Source: an uncultured Candidatus Melainabacteria bacterium (lineage in GTDB: Bacteria > Cyanobacteriota > Vampirovibrionia > Gastranaerophilales > Gastranaerophilaceae). From it: a stretch of 64,000 nucleotides of DNA. The DNA lies in contig CAKUXM010000003.1 of assembly GCA_934700335.1 (NCBI GenBank), forward strand, positions 62,001-126,000, given 5' to 3'. The stretch's first letter is position 1. Each line of letters begins with the position of its first letter. This document shows positions 16,285 to 25,863 of the stretch, piece by piece. Under the pieces are notes generated by a model that was not told the DNA's origin, did not search any database, and saw only the letters and a program-made list of their open reading frames with translations. The translations under genes and the position numbers were made by a program.

Positions 16285-17649
16285 ATGAATAAATATTTTA
16301 AATGGGGTTTATTGTTGCTTTACGTGATTATAACTTTTGTCAGAGTTATAAATCATCAAACTTGGTATGATGAAGCAAGGGCTTGGTTGATTGCCGAAAA
16401 CCTAAACCTTTTTGAAATATTTGATTTAATGAAAATTGAAGGACATACTTTCGTTTGGTTTGTTCTTTTAATGCCTTTTGCAAAAACACATTTTGCATAT
16501 CCTTATTCAATGCAAATTATGAATTGGATATTTTGTGTTTCGGCTGTTTTTGTAATGTGGAAATATTCGCCATTTAATAATTGGGTAAAAGCTTTGATAA
16601 TTTTTTCTGCACCATTTTTTCTTTGGTACCCAGTGCTTGCAAGATGTTATTCAATAGGAATTTTGCTTTTATTTATATTAATGGCGATGTTTAAGGATAA
16701 ACTTAAACACCCAATTGTTTACTCAATATTAATTTTCTTTACTGCAAATACCAGTGTTATGGCAATGGTTGGAGCTTTTTCTTTTGCTTGTATATTTTTA
16801 TACGAATTGTTTAAAAATAAACAGTACAAAGATTTGAGTATATGCTCTGGTGTGGGTATTTTATGTTCTGTTATTTTGTATTTACAATTATTTGGTGCAG
16901 ATGCGTCTATTACTGGCAGACCAGAATATTTGGACGGTTTACGTTTAAGCTTTTTCTTAAATGTGTTTATTTTTCCACATATTGTTAATGCTATTTTACT
17001 TGTCATATTTATAATTACGATATTATTTAGCATTTCTAAAAGCAAAACGGCAAGTTTCTTTTTAGTAAGTACGTACGCTTTGTTGTTTATTATTTTTCAT
17101 TTTGTGTATTCAGGAAATGAATGGCATCATTATTTCTTTTACGTTTATTTTATTATTGCTTGTTGGATTTTTATGCTGGAAAATCAAGAACAGACAATTT
17201 ATAAAAAAAATCTAATAATTATTTTAGCTTTAATTTCAATGTTCTATTGTTTTGATTACAGATATAGAATAGGAGCTTTTCATTCTGGTTCAAAATATTT
17301 AGCTGAAAAAGTTGAAAAACTGAACAAAAATTCTTCTATAATTTTTGTAGGTAAAAACTTTTTCCAACTTATTCCATACATTGAAGACAAAAATATTGAT
17401 TATTATTATGCACATACTTCTAAAAAGATTGATAATCCTATAAAAGAAGAACCAAAAATCATTAAGGCGTTATCGCCAGAAGTGCTTTTAGAAATTTATG
17501 GTAGAAAAGAAAATACTTATCTTTTTGTTTTATCTAAAGATACTAAATTGAAAGATTTCTCAGTTAGCTACAATAACGAGATTTACAACCTTGTTTTAGA
17601 AGAAATATTCGGAAATAATGTTTATATTTTTAAGGTAAATACTAAATAA
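16285..17649 (+). CDS. Polytopic membrane protein, possible GT-C glycosyltransferase
   Basis: 454 residues with about ten hydrophobic helices and a C-terminal soluble part of about 120 residues. After the first helix the loop HQTWYDEARAWLIAENLNLFEI carries an acidic DE pair and a WLIA segment in the position where GT-C transferases have their catalytic acidic motif. No further family signature is recognised, so a lipid-linked sugar transferase is only a possibility. The ATG follows TGTTAAAAT by six bases. Confidence 0.65.
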   Translation: MNKYFKWGLLLLYVIITFVRVINHQTWYDEARAWLIAENLNLFEIFDLMKIEGHTFVWFVLLMPFAKTHFAYPYSMQIMNWIFCVSAVFVMWKYSPFNNWVKALIIFSAPFFLWYPVLARCYSIGILLLFILMAMFKDKLKHPIVYSILIFFTANTSVMAMVGAFSFACIFLYELFKNKQYKDLSICSGVGILCSVILYLQLFGADASITGRPEYLDGLRLSFFLNVFIFPHIVNAILLVIFIITILFSISKSKTASFFLVSTYALLFIIFHFVYSGNEWHHYFFYVYFIIACWIFMLENQEQTIYKKNLIIILALISMFYCFDYRYRIGAFHSGSKYLAEKVEKLNKNSSIIFVGKNFFQLIPYIEDKNIDYYYAHTSKKIDNPIKEEPKIIKALSPEVLLEIYGRKENTYLFVLSKDTKLKDFSVSYNNEIYNLVLEEIFGNNVYIFKVNTK

Positions 17650-17669
17650 GTTAAATTGTATTGCTAACT

Positions 17670-17703
17670 ACTTTACAACAAGTCTTGTAAAGTGTATTAT
17701 AAT
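17670..17703 (+). promoter_or_regulatory. murA promoter with overlapping perfect palindrome
   Basis: A perfect TATAAT (17698-17703) lies 31 bases before the TTG start of murA. Immediately upstream, ACTTTACAA (17670-17678) and TTGTAAAGT (17685-17693) form a perfect nine-base inverted repeat with a six-base spacer, covering the -35 region and reaching the -10. No T-tract follows, so an operator is more likely than a terminator. Confidence 0.55.
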
Positions 17704-17734
17704 ATCACTAGATAATCTGTTCAAGGAGAGAACG

Positions 17735-19054
17735 TTGGTAGAAAAGTATAATATAAAAGGTGGTACACCATTAAAAGGTGAGGTAAATATAGGTGGGGCA
17801 AAAAATGCCGTACTTAAACTTATGGCAGCTTCTATTTTAGTAAAAGGAGCTACAAAAATTCATAACGTTCCAGAACTTACTGACGTTGAAATAATGTTAA
17901 GCGTAATTGAACAATTAGGTGCAAAAACTCATTATAACAGGGTTACAAAGTCTATAGAAATTGATGCAACAGATTTAACAAGTGTAACTGCAAAATACGA
18001 ACTAGTTAGTAAAATGAGAGCATCATTTATTATTTTAGGGGCTTTGGTTTCAAGATGCAAAGAGGCTGTTGTTGCACTTCCTGGTGGTTGTGCTATCGGC
18101 GAAAGAAGAGTCGACTTTCATATCAAAGGTTTGGAAGCCATGGGTGCAAAGATTAAAATTGAAAACGGTTATGTAATCGCAAAAGCACCGAAATTAACAG
18201 GCTGTGAAATTTATTTAGATATTCCATCAGTTGGAGCTACAGAAAACTTGATGTTAGCAGCTGTTTTAGCAGATGGTACAACAACAATTCAAAACGCAGC
18301 AAGAGAACCTGAAATTATTGACCTTGCTAACTTCTTAAATGCAATGGGTGCAGATGTTGTTGGTGCTGGTACTTCTGATATCACAATCAACGGTGTTAAA
18401 CAAGAAGATTTACACGAAATTGAATATACGACAATTCCAGACAGAATTGAAGCTGGCACATTTATGACAGCTGTTGTTGCTACTCGTGGTAAAGCTCTTA
18501 TTAAAAATATTTTCCCAGCTCACTTAACTTTCTTTACAAATAAGTTATTGAAAATGGGTGCAAGCATTAAACTTATTGAACCAACTGTGATTGAGGTTTC
18601 TTGTAAATCAAGATTGAATACAGTAAACTTTGTTACTCAACCGTATCCAGGATTTCCAACAGACTTGCAATCAATGGCAATGGTATTATTATCAACTGCA
18701 AATGGTGTTGGTATTATTACTGAAAGCCTTTACGAAAACAGATTTATGCAAGTTCCTGAATTAAGACGTATGGGTGCTGATATTCATCAAGATAGAAACC
18801 ATGCAATTATTAAAGGTGTTAAAAAATTAACAGGTACAACGCTTAGTGCAAGTGATTTGAGAGCAGGTGCTTCTCTTGTTGTTGCAGCGCTTATGGCAGA
18901 AGGCTCTTCAATTATTGAAAATCTTTACCATATCGACCGAGGTTACGAAAACTTTGAACAAAAGATTTCTTTATTAGGTGGTAAAATTGAAAGATTTGAT
19001 TCTGATAATTTATCTGATAATGATTTGAAAGGGGTTTACGATGCAAGAATATAA
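17735..19054 (+). CDS. murA: UDP-N-acetylglucosamine 1-carboxyvinyltransferase
   Basis: 439 residues, full length, catalysing the first committed step of peptidoglycan synthesis. K23-N24 in GGAKNAVLKLMAA and the active-site Cys119 (PGGCAIGERRVDFH) are present, so the enzyme has the fosfomycin-sensitive Cys form. Sequence is conserved through the final domain. The start codon is TTG with AAGGAGAG upstream. The end overlaps the next gene by 14 bases. Confidence 0.96.
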   Translation: MVEKYNIKGGTPLKGEVNIGGAKNAVLKLMAASILVKGATKIHNVPELTDVEIMLSVIEQLGAKTHYNRVTKSIEIDATDLTSVTAKYELVSKMRASFIILGALVSRCKEAVVALPGGCAIGERRVDFHIKGLEAMGAKIKIENGYVIAKAPKLTGCEIYLDIPSVGATENLMLAAVLADGTTTIQNAAREPEIIDLANFLNAMGADVVGAGTSDITINGVKQEDLHEIEYTTIPDRIEAGTFMTAVVATRGKALIKNIFPAHLTFFTNKLLKMGASIKLIEPTVIEVSCKSRLNTVNFVTQPYPGFPTDLQSMAMVLLSTANGVGIITESLYENRFMQVPELRRMGADIHQDRNHAIIKGVKKLTGTTLSASDLRAGASLVVAALMAEGSSIIENLYHIDRGYENFEQKISLLGGKIERFDSDNLSDNDLKGVYDARI

Positions 19055-19370
19055 ACGTTGGTATGACCATGACCCATTGTTATTAGAGGTTGTAAATCTT
19101 TTGAAAGATTATCAAGAAGAACTAAAAGCTCAAGCTGAAGTTTTTCTAAAAATGATTGAAGAACAAGTTTCTAAAGCAGCTTTAGATAGATTTTACGAAA
19201 TGGTAAAACCGGCAAATGGTACTCGTTGGTACGATAAAGATCCAGTTATCTCTATGACTGTTGAATTATTACGTGTCGTTCCTCCTGATGTTCAAAGAAA
19301 ATGTGCTATGCACTTTATTGATTCGTTGAGAGAGTTGGGCATCGATTATCAAAGTCCTAATTTAAAATAA
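19041..19370 (+). CDS. Conserved-looking small protein with duplicated RWYDxDP motif
   Basis: 109 residues, not recognised. The motif appears twice: KRWYDHDPLLLEVVNLL near the N-terminus and TRWYDKDPVISMTVELL near residue 60, each followed by a helix, so the protein looks like an internal duplication of a short helical unit. There are no membrane helices and no signal peptide. It overlaps the end of murA by 14 bases and its TAA overlaps the mfd start by one base, so the three genes are translationally coupled. The ribosome binding site GAAAGGGG lies inside murA. Confidence 0.75.
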   Translation: MQEYKRWYDHDPLLLEVVNLLKDYQEELKAQAEVFLKMIEEQVSKAALDRFYEMVKPANGTRWYDKDPVISMTVELLRVVPPDVQRKCAMHFIDSLRELGIDYQSPNLK

Positions 19371-22300
19371 TGTTTAAGTCCTTAAATAGTGAAAATTTAA
19401 TTTCTTTTAAAAATAATGTTTTAAAATCAAAATCTTTTACTGTAAGCGGTGTTACATCTTTCTTACGGTTGTTGCTTGCTGAAAAAGTTATAGAGTATTC
19501 TAAGAAAAAAATACTTTTTATTACTCCAACTGAGCAAGATGCGTTGAAATTTCAGAGTGATTTTAAGAAGGTTTTTGATAAAAATTCTGAAATCTTTCCA
19601 TTTCAAGAAATTTCACTTTACGAAAATGTTGCAAGAAATAAATATGAATATTCAAGACAAATTGAACTTTTAGAAAGTAAACCAGAAGTACTTTTTGTAC
19701 CTGTAAAAGCTTTGTTAGAAAAATTTCCAAATGAGAAGTTTTTTAAGAAAAATACTTTAACTTTGAAAAAAGGTGAAGACATTAATTTAAAAGATTTTCT
19801 TCAAAAACTTGTAAATCTTGGTTATAAAAGAGAAACTATGGTTACTGATATTGGCGAATTTTCTGTACGTGGTGATATTGTTGATATTTTTACTTTAGAA
19901 GAAAACCCTGTGAGAATAGAGCTATGGGGTGATGAAATTGTCGATATTAGATATTTTAACAACGAGACTCAAAAATCAATTTCAAAGGTTGAGAAAGTTT
20001 CTATCAAGCCTTGTTACAAGTTTATTACTGATGATTACGAAGAAGGTATTGAAGTTTATCAATCTGATTATAATTCGGAATTAGTTAGTATTCTTGATTA
20101 TTTCAAAGATTATACATTGATTTTTGATGAAGCTTCTGAAATTTATTCAAGATATAAACTTTTAGATGAAAACTTTGAAAAACAGTATGCAGAAAACGTA
20201 AAAACAGAAATTACAAAACCCCTGAAAGATAAAAACCATATCCCTTTTGAGACTTTTATTAAAAATATTGCAGGTTTTGTCAAAATTGGATTTAACAATT
20301 TTATTGAAACAATTGATGATAACTTGATTGAATTTGATGCTTCTACAATGCGTAATTTTAACGCAAATATGAATGATGTTGTTTCATATCTAAAATCAAA
20401 AAATGGCTATGAAATAGTTATTGCGACCGATTATGAAAAACGTGTTGAAGAAGTTTTAAAAGAAAACGAAATTTTTGATGTTGAGTTTATTTCAAACATT
20501 ACTTCTCAAGGTTGTGAAATTGATGATTTAAAATTAATTGTTTTAACTGATAGAGAGTTGTTTAATAAACGCTCAAAAGAAATTACGGCAAGTAAAAAAT
20601 CATATTATAAAGAAAAGCCTGAATATATTGAAAGTATTAATGACATAAAAGAAGGCGAATATGTTGTTCATACAATTCACGGTGTTGGTATTTATAAAGG
20701 TTTAAGCCAACAAAAGATTGATAATGCTTACAAAGATTATCTTACAATAGAGTATGCAAACTCTGATAAATTGCATATTCCAGCAGAACAAATCAACTTG
20801 CTTTGCAGATATAGAGGTTCTGGTGCAGTTAAACCAAAACTATCTAGAATGGGTGGTTCCGACTGGGAAAACACTAAGGCAAAAGTTAAAAAAGAAGTTG
20901 AATATATCGCATATGATTTGCTTGAGTTGTATGCTAAAAGAAAACTTAAAGAAGGTATCAAGTTTGATGAAGATTCTTCTTTGCAGGTTGAAATGGAAGA
21001 TGCTTTTGAATACACAGAAACTCCTGACCAAATGCGTGCAATCGAAGAGGTTAAACACGATATGGAATCAGAAAATCCTATGGATAGGCTGATTTGTGGA
21101 GATGTTGGATTTGGTAAAACAGAGGTAGCAATGAGAGCGTTGTTTAAGGCTGTTTTATCTGGATATCAAACAGCAGTGATTGTTCCTACGACTATTCTTG
21201 CGCTTCAACATTATCAAACTATTTCTGAGCGTTTTAAACCTTTTGGAATTAATGTTGAATTGTTATCACGATTTAGAACTCCAAAAGAACAAAAAGAAAC
21301 TTTGAAAAATCTTGCACTTGGAAGTTGCGATGTCGTTGTTGCAACTCACAAATTGTTGCAGGATAAGGTTATGTTTAAAAATTTAGGTCTTCTTGTAATC
21401 GATGAAGAACACAGGTTTGGCGTTAGACACAAAGAAAAACTTAAAAAATTAAAGGAAAATATTGATATTCTTACAATGTCAGCAACACCAATTCCTAGAA
21501 CGCTTTATATGTCTTTGTCTGGCATAAAAGATATGTCTGTAATCAATACTCCGCCTAAAAACAGACTTCCTATCAAAACTTTTGTTGGAGAATTGAATGA
21601 AACCTCTTTGAAAAATGCTATAACTCACGAACTTGATAGAGAAGGACAAGTTTTTTATCTTTATAACAGGGTTGAAACTATTGAAGAATATAAACTTCAT
21701 CTTCAAAAACTATTACCAAATGCCCGTATCGTTGTAGGACACGGACAGATGGACGAAAAACAATTAGAGCAGGTTATGGTTGATTTTGCAAACAGAGAAT
21801 ACGATATTTTGCTATCAACAACAATTATTGAGTCTGGTTTAGATATCCCAAATGCAAACACGATGATTATTCACGATGCTGATAAGTTCGGTTTGGCTCA
21901 GCTTTACCAACTTCGTGGACGTGTTGGCAGAAGTGAAAAACAAGCTTTTTGCTTTTGTTTCTATAAACCTGATAAATCTCTTACTAAAGATGCAAGAGAT
22001 AGATTGAAGGCTATAAAAGAATTTACAACTCTTGGTAGCGGTTATCAAATTGCCTTGAGAGATATAGAAATTAGAGGGGTTGGAAATATTCTTGGTACAA
22101 AACAACATGGACATATGGTAAATGTTGGCTTTGACACGTATTGTGAATTGTTAGATGAGGCGGTTAAAGAGTTACAAGGTACTGCAACTCCTCGTAAAAT
22201 TCCTACTATTGTTGATTTGAGTGTAACTGCATTTATTCCAGATGAATGGGTTGGTTCAAAAGAACAAAAAATGATTGAATACAAACGTCTTTCTGATGTT

Positions 22301-22681
22301 AAAAATTTGACTGAATTAGAATACATAACAGAAGAATGGCAAGATAGATTTTCTAAGGCTCCAGAAAGTGTCTTGAATTTGATTAAACTAATCAAATTAA
22401 GACTTGCTGCAACTGATATTAATATTTCTGTAATTCGTGAGACAGAAGATAATATTAGAATTTACACTCCATTCACTCAACCAGAATGGAAAATTATTTA
22501 TTCTAAAATTCCTTCTGAGCTTACAAAGAATATTAAATTTGTTCAAGCTCCTAAATCGACTGAAAACGCTAATTCTATTTTGCTTTTTAATAATCGTTAT
22601 ATGAACTTTAATGAACAATTTAACATTCTTGAAGATTTGTTCTATAATATCAATAAAGTTAGTTACGAGTATCACAAATAA
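19370..22681 (+). CDS. mfd: Transcription-repair coupling factor
   Basis: 1103 residues. The order is the UvrB-homology region (about 1-330), RNA polymerase interaction domain near 440-510 (EGEYVVHTIHGVGIYKGL), helicase motor with GDVGFGKTEVAMRA (Walker A near 580), DEEHRFGVRHKEKL, and the C-terminal TRCF domain. It removes RNA polymerase stalled at lesions and recruits UvrA. The UvrB-like part is divergent and the C-terminus is slightly shorter than in E. coli (1148). It starts without a ribosome binding site, overlapping the previous stop by one base. Confidence 0.96.
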   Translation: MFKSLNSENLISFKNNVLKSKSFTVSGVTSFLRLLLAEKVIEYSKKKILFITPTEQDALKFQSDFKKVFDKNSEIFPFQEISLYENVARNKYEYSRQIELLESKPEVLFVPVKALLEKFPNEKFFKKNTLTLKKGEDINLKDFLQKLVNLGYKRETMVTDIGEFSVRGDIVDIFTLEENPVRIELWGDEIVDIRYFNNETQKSISKVEKVSIKPCYKFITDDYEEGIEVYQSDYNSELVSILDYFKDYTLIFDEASEIYSRYKLLDENFEKQYAENVKTEITKPLKDKNHIPFETFIKNIAGFVKIGFNNFIETIDDNLIEFDASTMRNFNANMNDVVSYLKSKNGYEIVIATDYEKRVEEVLKENEIFDVEFISNITSQGCEIDDLKLIVLTDRELFNKRSKEITASKKSYYKEKPEYIESINDIKEGEYVVHTIHGVGIYKGLSQQKIDNAYKDYLTIEYANSDKLHIPAEQINLLCRYRGSGAVKPKLSRMGGSDWENTKAKVKKEVEYIAYDLLELYAKRKLKEGIKFDEDSSLQVEMEDAFEYTETPDQMRAIEEVKHDMESENPMDRLICGDVGFGKTEVAMRALFKAVLSGYQTAVIVPTTILALQHYQTISERFKPFGINVELLSRFRTPKEQKETLKNLALGSCDVVVATHKLLQDKVMFKNLGLLVIDEEHRFGVRHKEKLKKLKENIDILTMSATPIPRTLYMSLSGIKDMSVINTPPKNRLPIKTFVGELNETSLKNAITHELDREGQVFYLYNRVETIEEYKLHLQKLLPNARIVVGHGQMDEKQLEQVMVDFANREYDILLSTTIIESGLDIPNANTMIIHDADKFGLAQLYQLRGRVGRSEKQAFCFCFYKPDKSLTKDARDRLKAIKEFTTLGSGYQIALRDIEIRGVGNILGTKQHGHMVNVGFDTYCELLDEAVKELQGTATPRKIPTIVDLSVTAFIPDEWVGSKEQKMIEYKRLSDVKNLTELEYITEEWQDRFSKAPESVLNLIKLIKLRLAATDINISVIRETEDNIRIYTPFTQPEWKIIYSKIPSELTKNIKFVQAPKSTENANSILLFNNRYMNFNEQFNILEDLFYNINKVSYEYHK

Positions 22682-22696
22682 TAATGAGGTAATATT

Positions 22697-23875
22697 ATGA
22701 ATACTAAGAAAATGCTTATAACGCTTATTGCATTCATGTTTATTTTGACAGGTTGTTCTTTCAACAAAAACAAAGATGCAATTGTAGAAGTTAATGATAA
22801 AGTTATCACTAAAGCAGAATTTGAAAAATCATTTAATGACGAAATTAATAATCCTATCTTCAAACAACTTGGTTTGAACGTAAAATCTAAAAATAGCTTT
22901 ATGTATTTATTAATTAAAGGTAGAGTTATTAATAATTTAATTGTTAAATCTCTTGTAAATCAAGAAATTGAAAAAAGAAACATCAAAGTTTCAAGCAAAG
23001 ATGTTGATAAAGCTATCAAAGATAAAATTGAACAAGTTGGTTCTAAAGAAAAATTTAATGAAATTCTTAAGCAAAATGGTATAACTCAAGCAGAATACAA
23101 AAAAGAATTAACAGAAGAATTAAAATTAGAAAAACTTGTTGGCATGATTAAAACTGTAAAAGTTACAGAAGAAGATGCAAGAAAATATTACAAGGCTAAC
23201 GAAAGTAGCTTTAAATATCCAGAAAAAGTTCGTGCATCTCACATCTTGATTGCAGCTGATCCATATCAAATTAGAGAAAATATCAAAGCTAAACATAAAG
23301 ATATGTCAGAAGCTGATTTAGATAAAGCTGTTGCAGAAGAAATGCAAGCAAAATTACAAGATGCAGAAAAAGTTTTAGCACAAGTTAAAAAAGACCCAAC
23401 TTCATTTAAGAAAATTGCAAGAGATGTTTCTGATGATAAAGAATCAGCAAAACAAGGTGGAGATTTAGGTTTCTTTGCAAGTCAAGAAATGGTCGAACCG
23501 TTCTCAAAAGCTGCTTTTAGTATGAAACCAAATACAATCAGTGATAACTTAGTAAAAACTCAATATGGTTATCACGTAATTATGGTTACTGACAGAATGG
23601 CTGCTGGCAAAGATTCATTTGATAACGTAAAGCAAGAAATTATTATGAAGCTTGAACAAGATAAAAAAGTCGAAGTGTTTGAAAACTTTATTGAAGAAAC
23701 AAAGAAAAATGCAAAAATTGAATACTTAGACGATAGCTATAATCCGGAAAAATTAACAAAATCATTAAAAGAACAGGCAACATCAAATCCTACAGCAAAT
23801 GAAGAAGTTAATGGTGCAAATCATTCAGCTACTCCAGCTCCGGAAGAAACAAAAGATAAAAACGCTAAAAAATAA
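22697..23875 (+). CDS. PrsA/SurA-like peptidyl-prolyl isomerase lipoprotein
   Basis: 392 residues. The lipobox LTGC places the lipidated cysteine at residue 20. An N-terminal SurA-like chaperone region (about 30-170, many Lys/Glu helices) is followed by a parvulin domain from about 175 to 315 (RASHILIAADP, GGDLGFFASQEMVEPFSKAAF, YGYHVIMVTDR), and a low-complexity tail rich in Ala, Asn and Glu. It should help to fold exported or outer-membrane proteins. An insertion of about 40 residues sits inside the parvulin domain after AADPYQ. It follows mfd after 15 bases with a GAGGT ribosome binding site. Confidence 0.9.
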   Translation: MNTKKMLITLIAFMFILTGCSFNKNKDAIVEVNDKVITKAEFEKSFNDEINNPIFKQLGLNVKSKNSFMYLLIKGRVINNLIVKSLVNQEIEKRNIKVSSKDVDKAIKDKIEQVGSKEKFNEILKQNGITQAEYKKELTEELKLEKLVGMIKTVKVTEEDARKYYKANESSFKYPEKVRASHILIAADPYQIRENIKAKHKDMSEADLDKAVAEEMQAKLQDAEKVLAQVKKDPTSFKKIARDVSDDKESAKQGGDLGFFASQEMVEPFSKAAFSMKPNTISDNLVKTQYGYHVIMVTDRMAAGKDSFDNVKQEIIMKLEQDKKVEVFENFIEETKKNAKIEYLDDSYNPEKLTKSLKEQATSNPTANEEVNGANHSATPAPEETKDKNAKK

Positions 23876-23893
23876 AAACTTAGAAAATAATAG

Positions 23894-23932
23894 AAAAGAG
23901 GCGAAATTGATGAAATCAATTTCGCCTCTTTT
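23894..23932 (+). terminator. Bidirectional intrinsic terminator
   Basis: An 18-base arm starting AAAAGAGGCGAAATTGAT pairs perfectly with its complement across a three-base loop. With A at one end and T at the other it can stop both the plus-strand mfd-foldase transcript and the minus-strand RNase P RNA. Confidence 0.9.
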
Positions 23933-23944
23933 AAAGTAAATAAA

Positions 23945-24300
23945 TAAAGTAGCTCATAAGCCGTGTTCTGTTTAGAGGTAATCATCTGTCTAGTAATTTG
24001 ATTACTCAAATTCTCGAGCGATATGTCTGAAGTTGGCGGACAGCCTTTATAACCTTCAATCTTATCTTGCATTCGACTTGGGGTTGCCTAGCCAATAACT
24101 CTCGTTATTGCTGGTGAAGCTCTTAACTCACCGTTGCACCATCGCCTGTGATTTATTCAATCCATCGGCAGTCTACATTTCTGTGGTCCTAATCCACCGG
24201 CTCACACCGTCCGGAGTTTCTCCGGAAGTCTGTCCTTGAATGCACGGACTTTCCTCAAAAGTGTTCTTACGAATACTCTCGCGATTACCCGACTACTTTA
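23945..24300 (-). ncRNA. rnpB: RNase P RNA (bacterial A type)
   Basis: On the minus strand the gene opens with TAAAGTAGTCGGGTAATCGC and soon contains GAGGAAAGTCCGTGC, the universal 5' core. The 3' part contains ACAGAACACGGCTTATGAG followed by CTACTTTA, which pairs with the TAAAGTAG at the 5' end to form helix P1. The length of about 356 bases fits A-type RNase P RNA, the catalytic subunit that trims tRNA 5' leaders. End positions are set by P1 and may be off by a few bases. Confidence 0.95.
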
Positions 24301-24308
24301 TTGATTTT

Positions 24309-24317
24309 ATTTTAGCA
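24309..24317 (-). promoter_or_regulatory. Extended -10 of the rnpB promoter
   Basis: On the minus strand TGCTAAAAT lies about eight bases before the predicted 5' end of RNase P RNA, fitting initiation at or near 24300. Confidence 0.6.
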
Positions 24318-24492
24318 CAAATTTGGAGTATATGTCATTGCGAACGAAAATGAAGCAATCCAAATTGTAAAAGTAACGTGAAATTTTATTACGCCCTCGC
24401 GTTAAATGCAACCGTTCACAATCAAAACGAAAACTCCTATCGTTTCCGTTTATGATTGTTCACCTTTCGCTATGCTCATTGCTCTGCTCGGG
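24318..24492 (-). repeat. Intergenic region with repeat-like palindromes
   Basis: No gene is seen. TCATTGCGAACGAAAATGAAG followed by CAATCC (about 24333-24360) resembles the dispersed CATTGCGAGC...GAAGCAATCC intergenic repeats known from many bacteria. A second dyad, ACAATCA near 24418-24424 with TGATTGT near 24453-24459 enclosing AAACG/CGTTT, lies beside it. The segment is richer in GC than its surroundings. Confidence 0.45.
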
Positions 24493-24963
24493 CTATTTAT
24501 GATAAGTCTCATTCTTCAAAATTTTAAATGCGCGGTAAATTTGTTCTAACAAAAATAATCTTGAGTATGTGTGTAAAAATGTCATTTTTGAAAAACTTAA
24601 TTTGTAATTTGCTCGAGCTTTAACGTTTTTTCCTATTCCGTATGACGAACCGATTACAAACGCTACCTCGTTAACACCTGTGTTGCATAAATCGTTTATT
24701 TTTACGGCAAATTCTTCTGAACTTATTTGTTTACCTTCTATTTCAAGAGTGATTAAATATGTGTCATTATTTATAATTGATAATATCTTTTCTCCTTCTT
24801 GTGTTAAGGCATTTTCGATTAGGTTTTCATCTTTTATTTCAACAGGATTAACTTCGATAACTTCAATAGGAATATAAGGTCTTAGGCGTTTTAGTAGCTC
24901 GTCTATACCTTCTCTTATAAATTTCTCTTTAATTTTTCCTAATGCTATTATTTTAATTTTCAT
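24493..24963 (-). CDS. rlmH: 23S rRNA (pseudouridine(1915)-N3)-methyltransferase RlmH
   Basis: 156 residues from the ATG at 24963, which gives MKIKIIALGKIKEKF and the usual RlmH length; a longer frame starting at 25002 lies inside the upstream gene and is rejected. SPOUT features are visible: LITLEIEGKQISSEEFA, FVIGSSYGIGKNVKARAN and the C-terminal MTFLHTYSRLFLLEQIYRA with the terminal NETYHK. It modifies helix 69 of 23S rRNA. It overlaps the end of mscS by 11 bases. Confidence 0.95.
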   Translation of the reverse strand: MKIKIIALGKIKEKFIREGIDELLKRLRPYIPIEVIEVNPVEIKDENLIENALTQEGEKILSIINNDTYLITLEIEGKQISSEEFAVKINDLCNTGVNEVAFVIGSSYGIGKNVKARANYKLSFSKMTFLHTYSRLFLLEQIYRAFKILKNETYHK

Positions 24964-25774
24964 TTGTAATGTACAAAGATTGAGATGGGAATGCAAAATC
25001 AATGCATTCTGTTCTATATCTTTTTAAAATTTCCATTATAATATTTTGTCTAATTCTTCTTAATGAATTTATTGCACCTGTTTTTATGTAGGCCTGCATA
25101 TGGATATCGATAGAACTTGAGTTTAATTTTTCTAAATAAATAAGTTCATCATTTGTTTCAACTTCCGGGTTTTCTCTTAGTATGTCTTTTAATATTTCAA
25201 TTGCACGTTCAACTTTTTCAGTTGGCGTGTCGTAAGTTATTCCGATAACTTCGTCAATTCTACGACTTTTGATTGCAGAAATATTTACTGTTGTCGAATT
25301 TGCAACGACATTGTTTGGCATTGTGATTATAGAATTATCAAGAGTTTTGATTTTTGTTGAACGCAAGCTTATATCAACTACGGTACCTTCAATGTTATTG
25401 ACTACGATGTAATCTCCTAAATCAAAAACTTTGTCATAAAGGATTGCTACTGAACCAAAGATATTTGCGATAGATTCTTTAGCGGCAAAGCTGACAGCCA
25501 TACCCATAATACCAAAACCGGCTACTAGAGATGTCATTGAGTATCCATGAGCTTGCATTACTGATGCTATAATTACAAATAAGATTAATGATTTTGCAAC
25601 CTTGTTTATTATTGGGCAAAAACTCAATAGGCGTGTGCTATTTTCGTGTCGTTTTTTTATATTTTCTCTAAGTCTTTTATCAACGAAATCAACTATTTTT
25701 AGTGAAACATAGATTACAGAAATAATTAAAATAATTTCAATGAATGTTTCAATATGCTCTTTAAAAAATTCCAT
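24953..25774 (-). CDS. MscS-family mechanosensitive ion channel
   Basis: 273 residues with three N-terminal membrane helices (about 10-30, 55-75, 80-105); the last, GYSMTSLVAGFGIMGMAVSF, is the Gly/Ala-rich pore helix. The beta domain follows (LGDYIVVNNIEGTVVDISLRSTKIKTLDNSIITMPN), then the alpha/beta C-terminal domain. It matches small-conductance channels that release solutes after hypo-osmotic shock. GAGGTAAG precedes the ATG. It forms a transcript with rlmH. Confidence 0.92.
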   Translation of the reverse strand: MEFFKEHIETFIEIILIISVIYVSLKIVDFVDKRLRENIKKRHENSTRLLSFCPIINKVAKSLILFVIIASVMQAHGYSMTSLVAGFGIMGMAVSFAAKESIANIFGSVAILYDKVFDLGDYIVVNNIEGTVVDISLRSTKIKTLDNSIITMPNNVVANSTTVNISAIKSRRIDEVIGITYDTPTEKVERAIEILKDILRENPEVETNDELIYLEKLNSSSIDIHMQAYIKTGAINSLRRIRQNIIMEILKRYRTECIDFAFPSQSLYITNEN

Positions 25775-25848
25775 ACTTACCTCAGCTTGTGTGCCTTTAT
25801 AAAAATGCTAAAACAGAAATGAGTGGGTGTCAAATATTCGTTAATTCG

Positions 25849-25857
25849 TGTTAAAAT
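25849..25857 (+). promoter_or_regulatory. Extended -10 of a leaderless promoter
   Basis: TGTTAAAAT ends six bases before the ATG of the phosphopantetheinyl transferase gene at 25864; no ribosome binding site is present. Confidence 0.65.
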
Positions 25858-25863
25858 TACGAT

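Noticed and set aside
24493..25002. Longer start for rlmH at 25002
   Set aside because: It would add 13 residues inside mscS; the ATG at 24963 gives the conserved N-terminus and family length.
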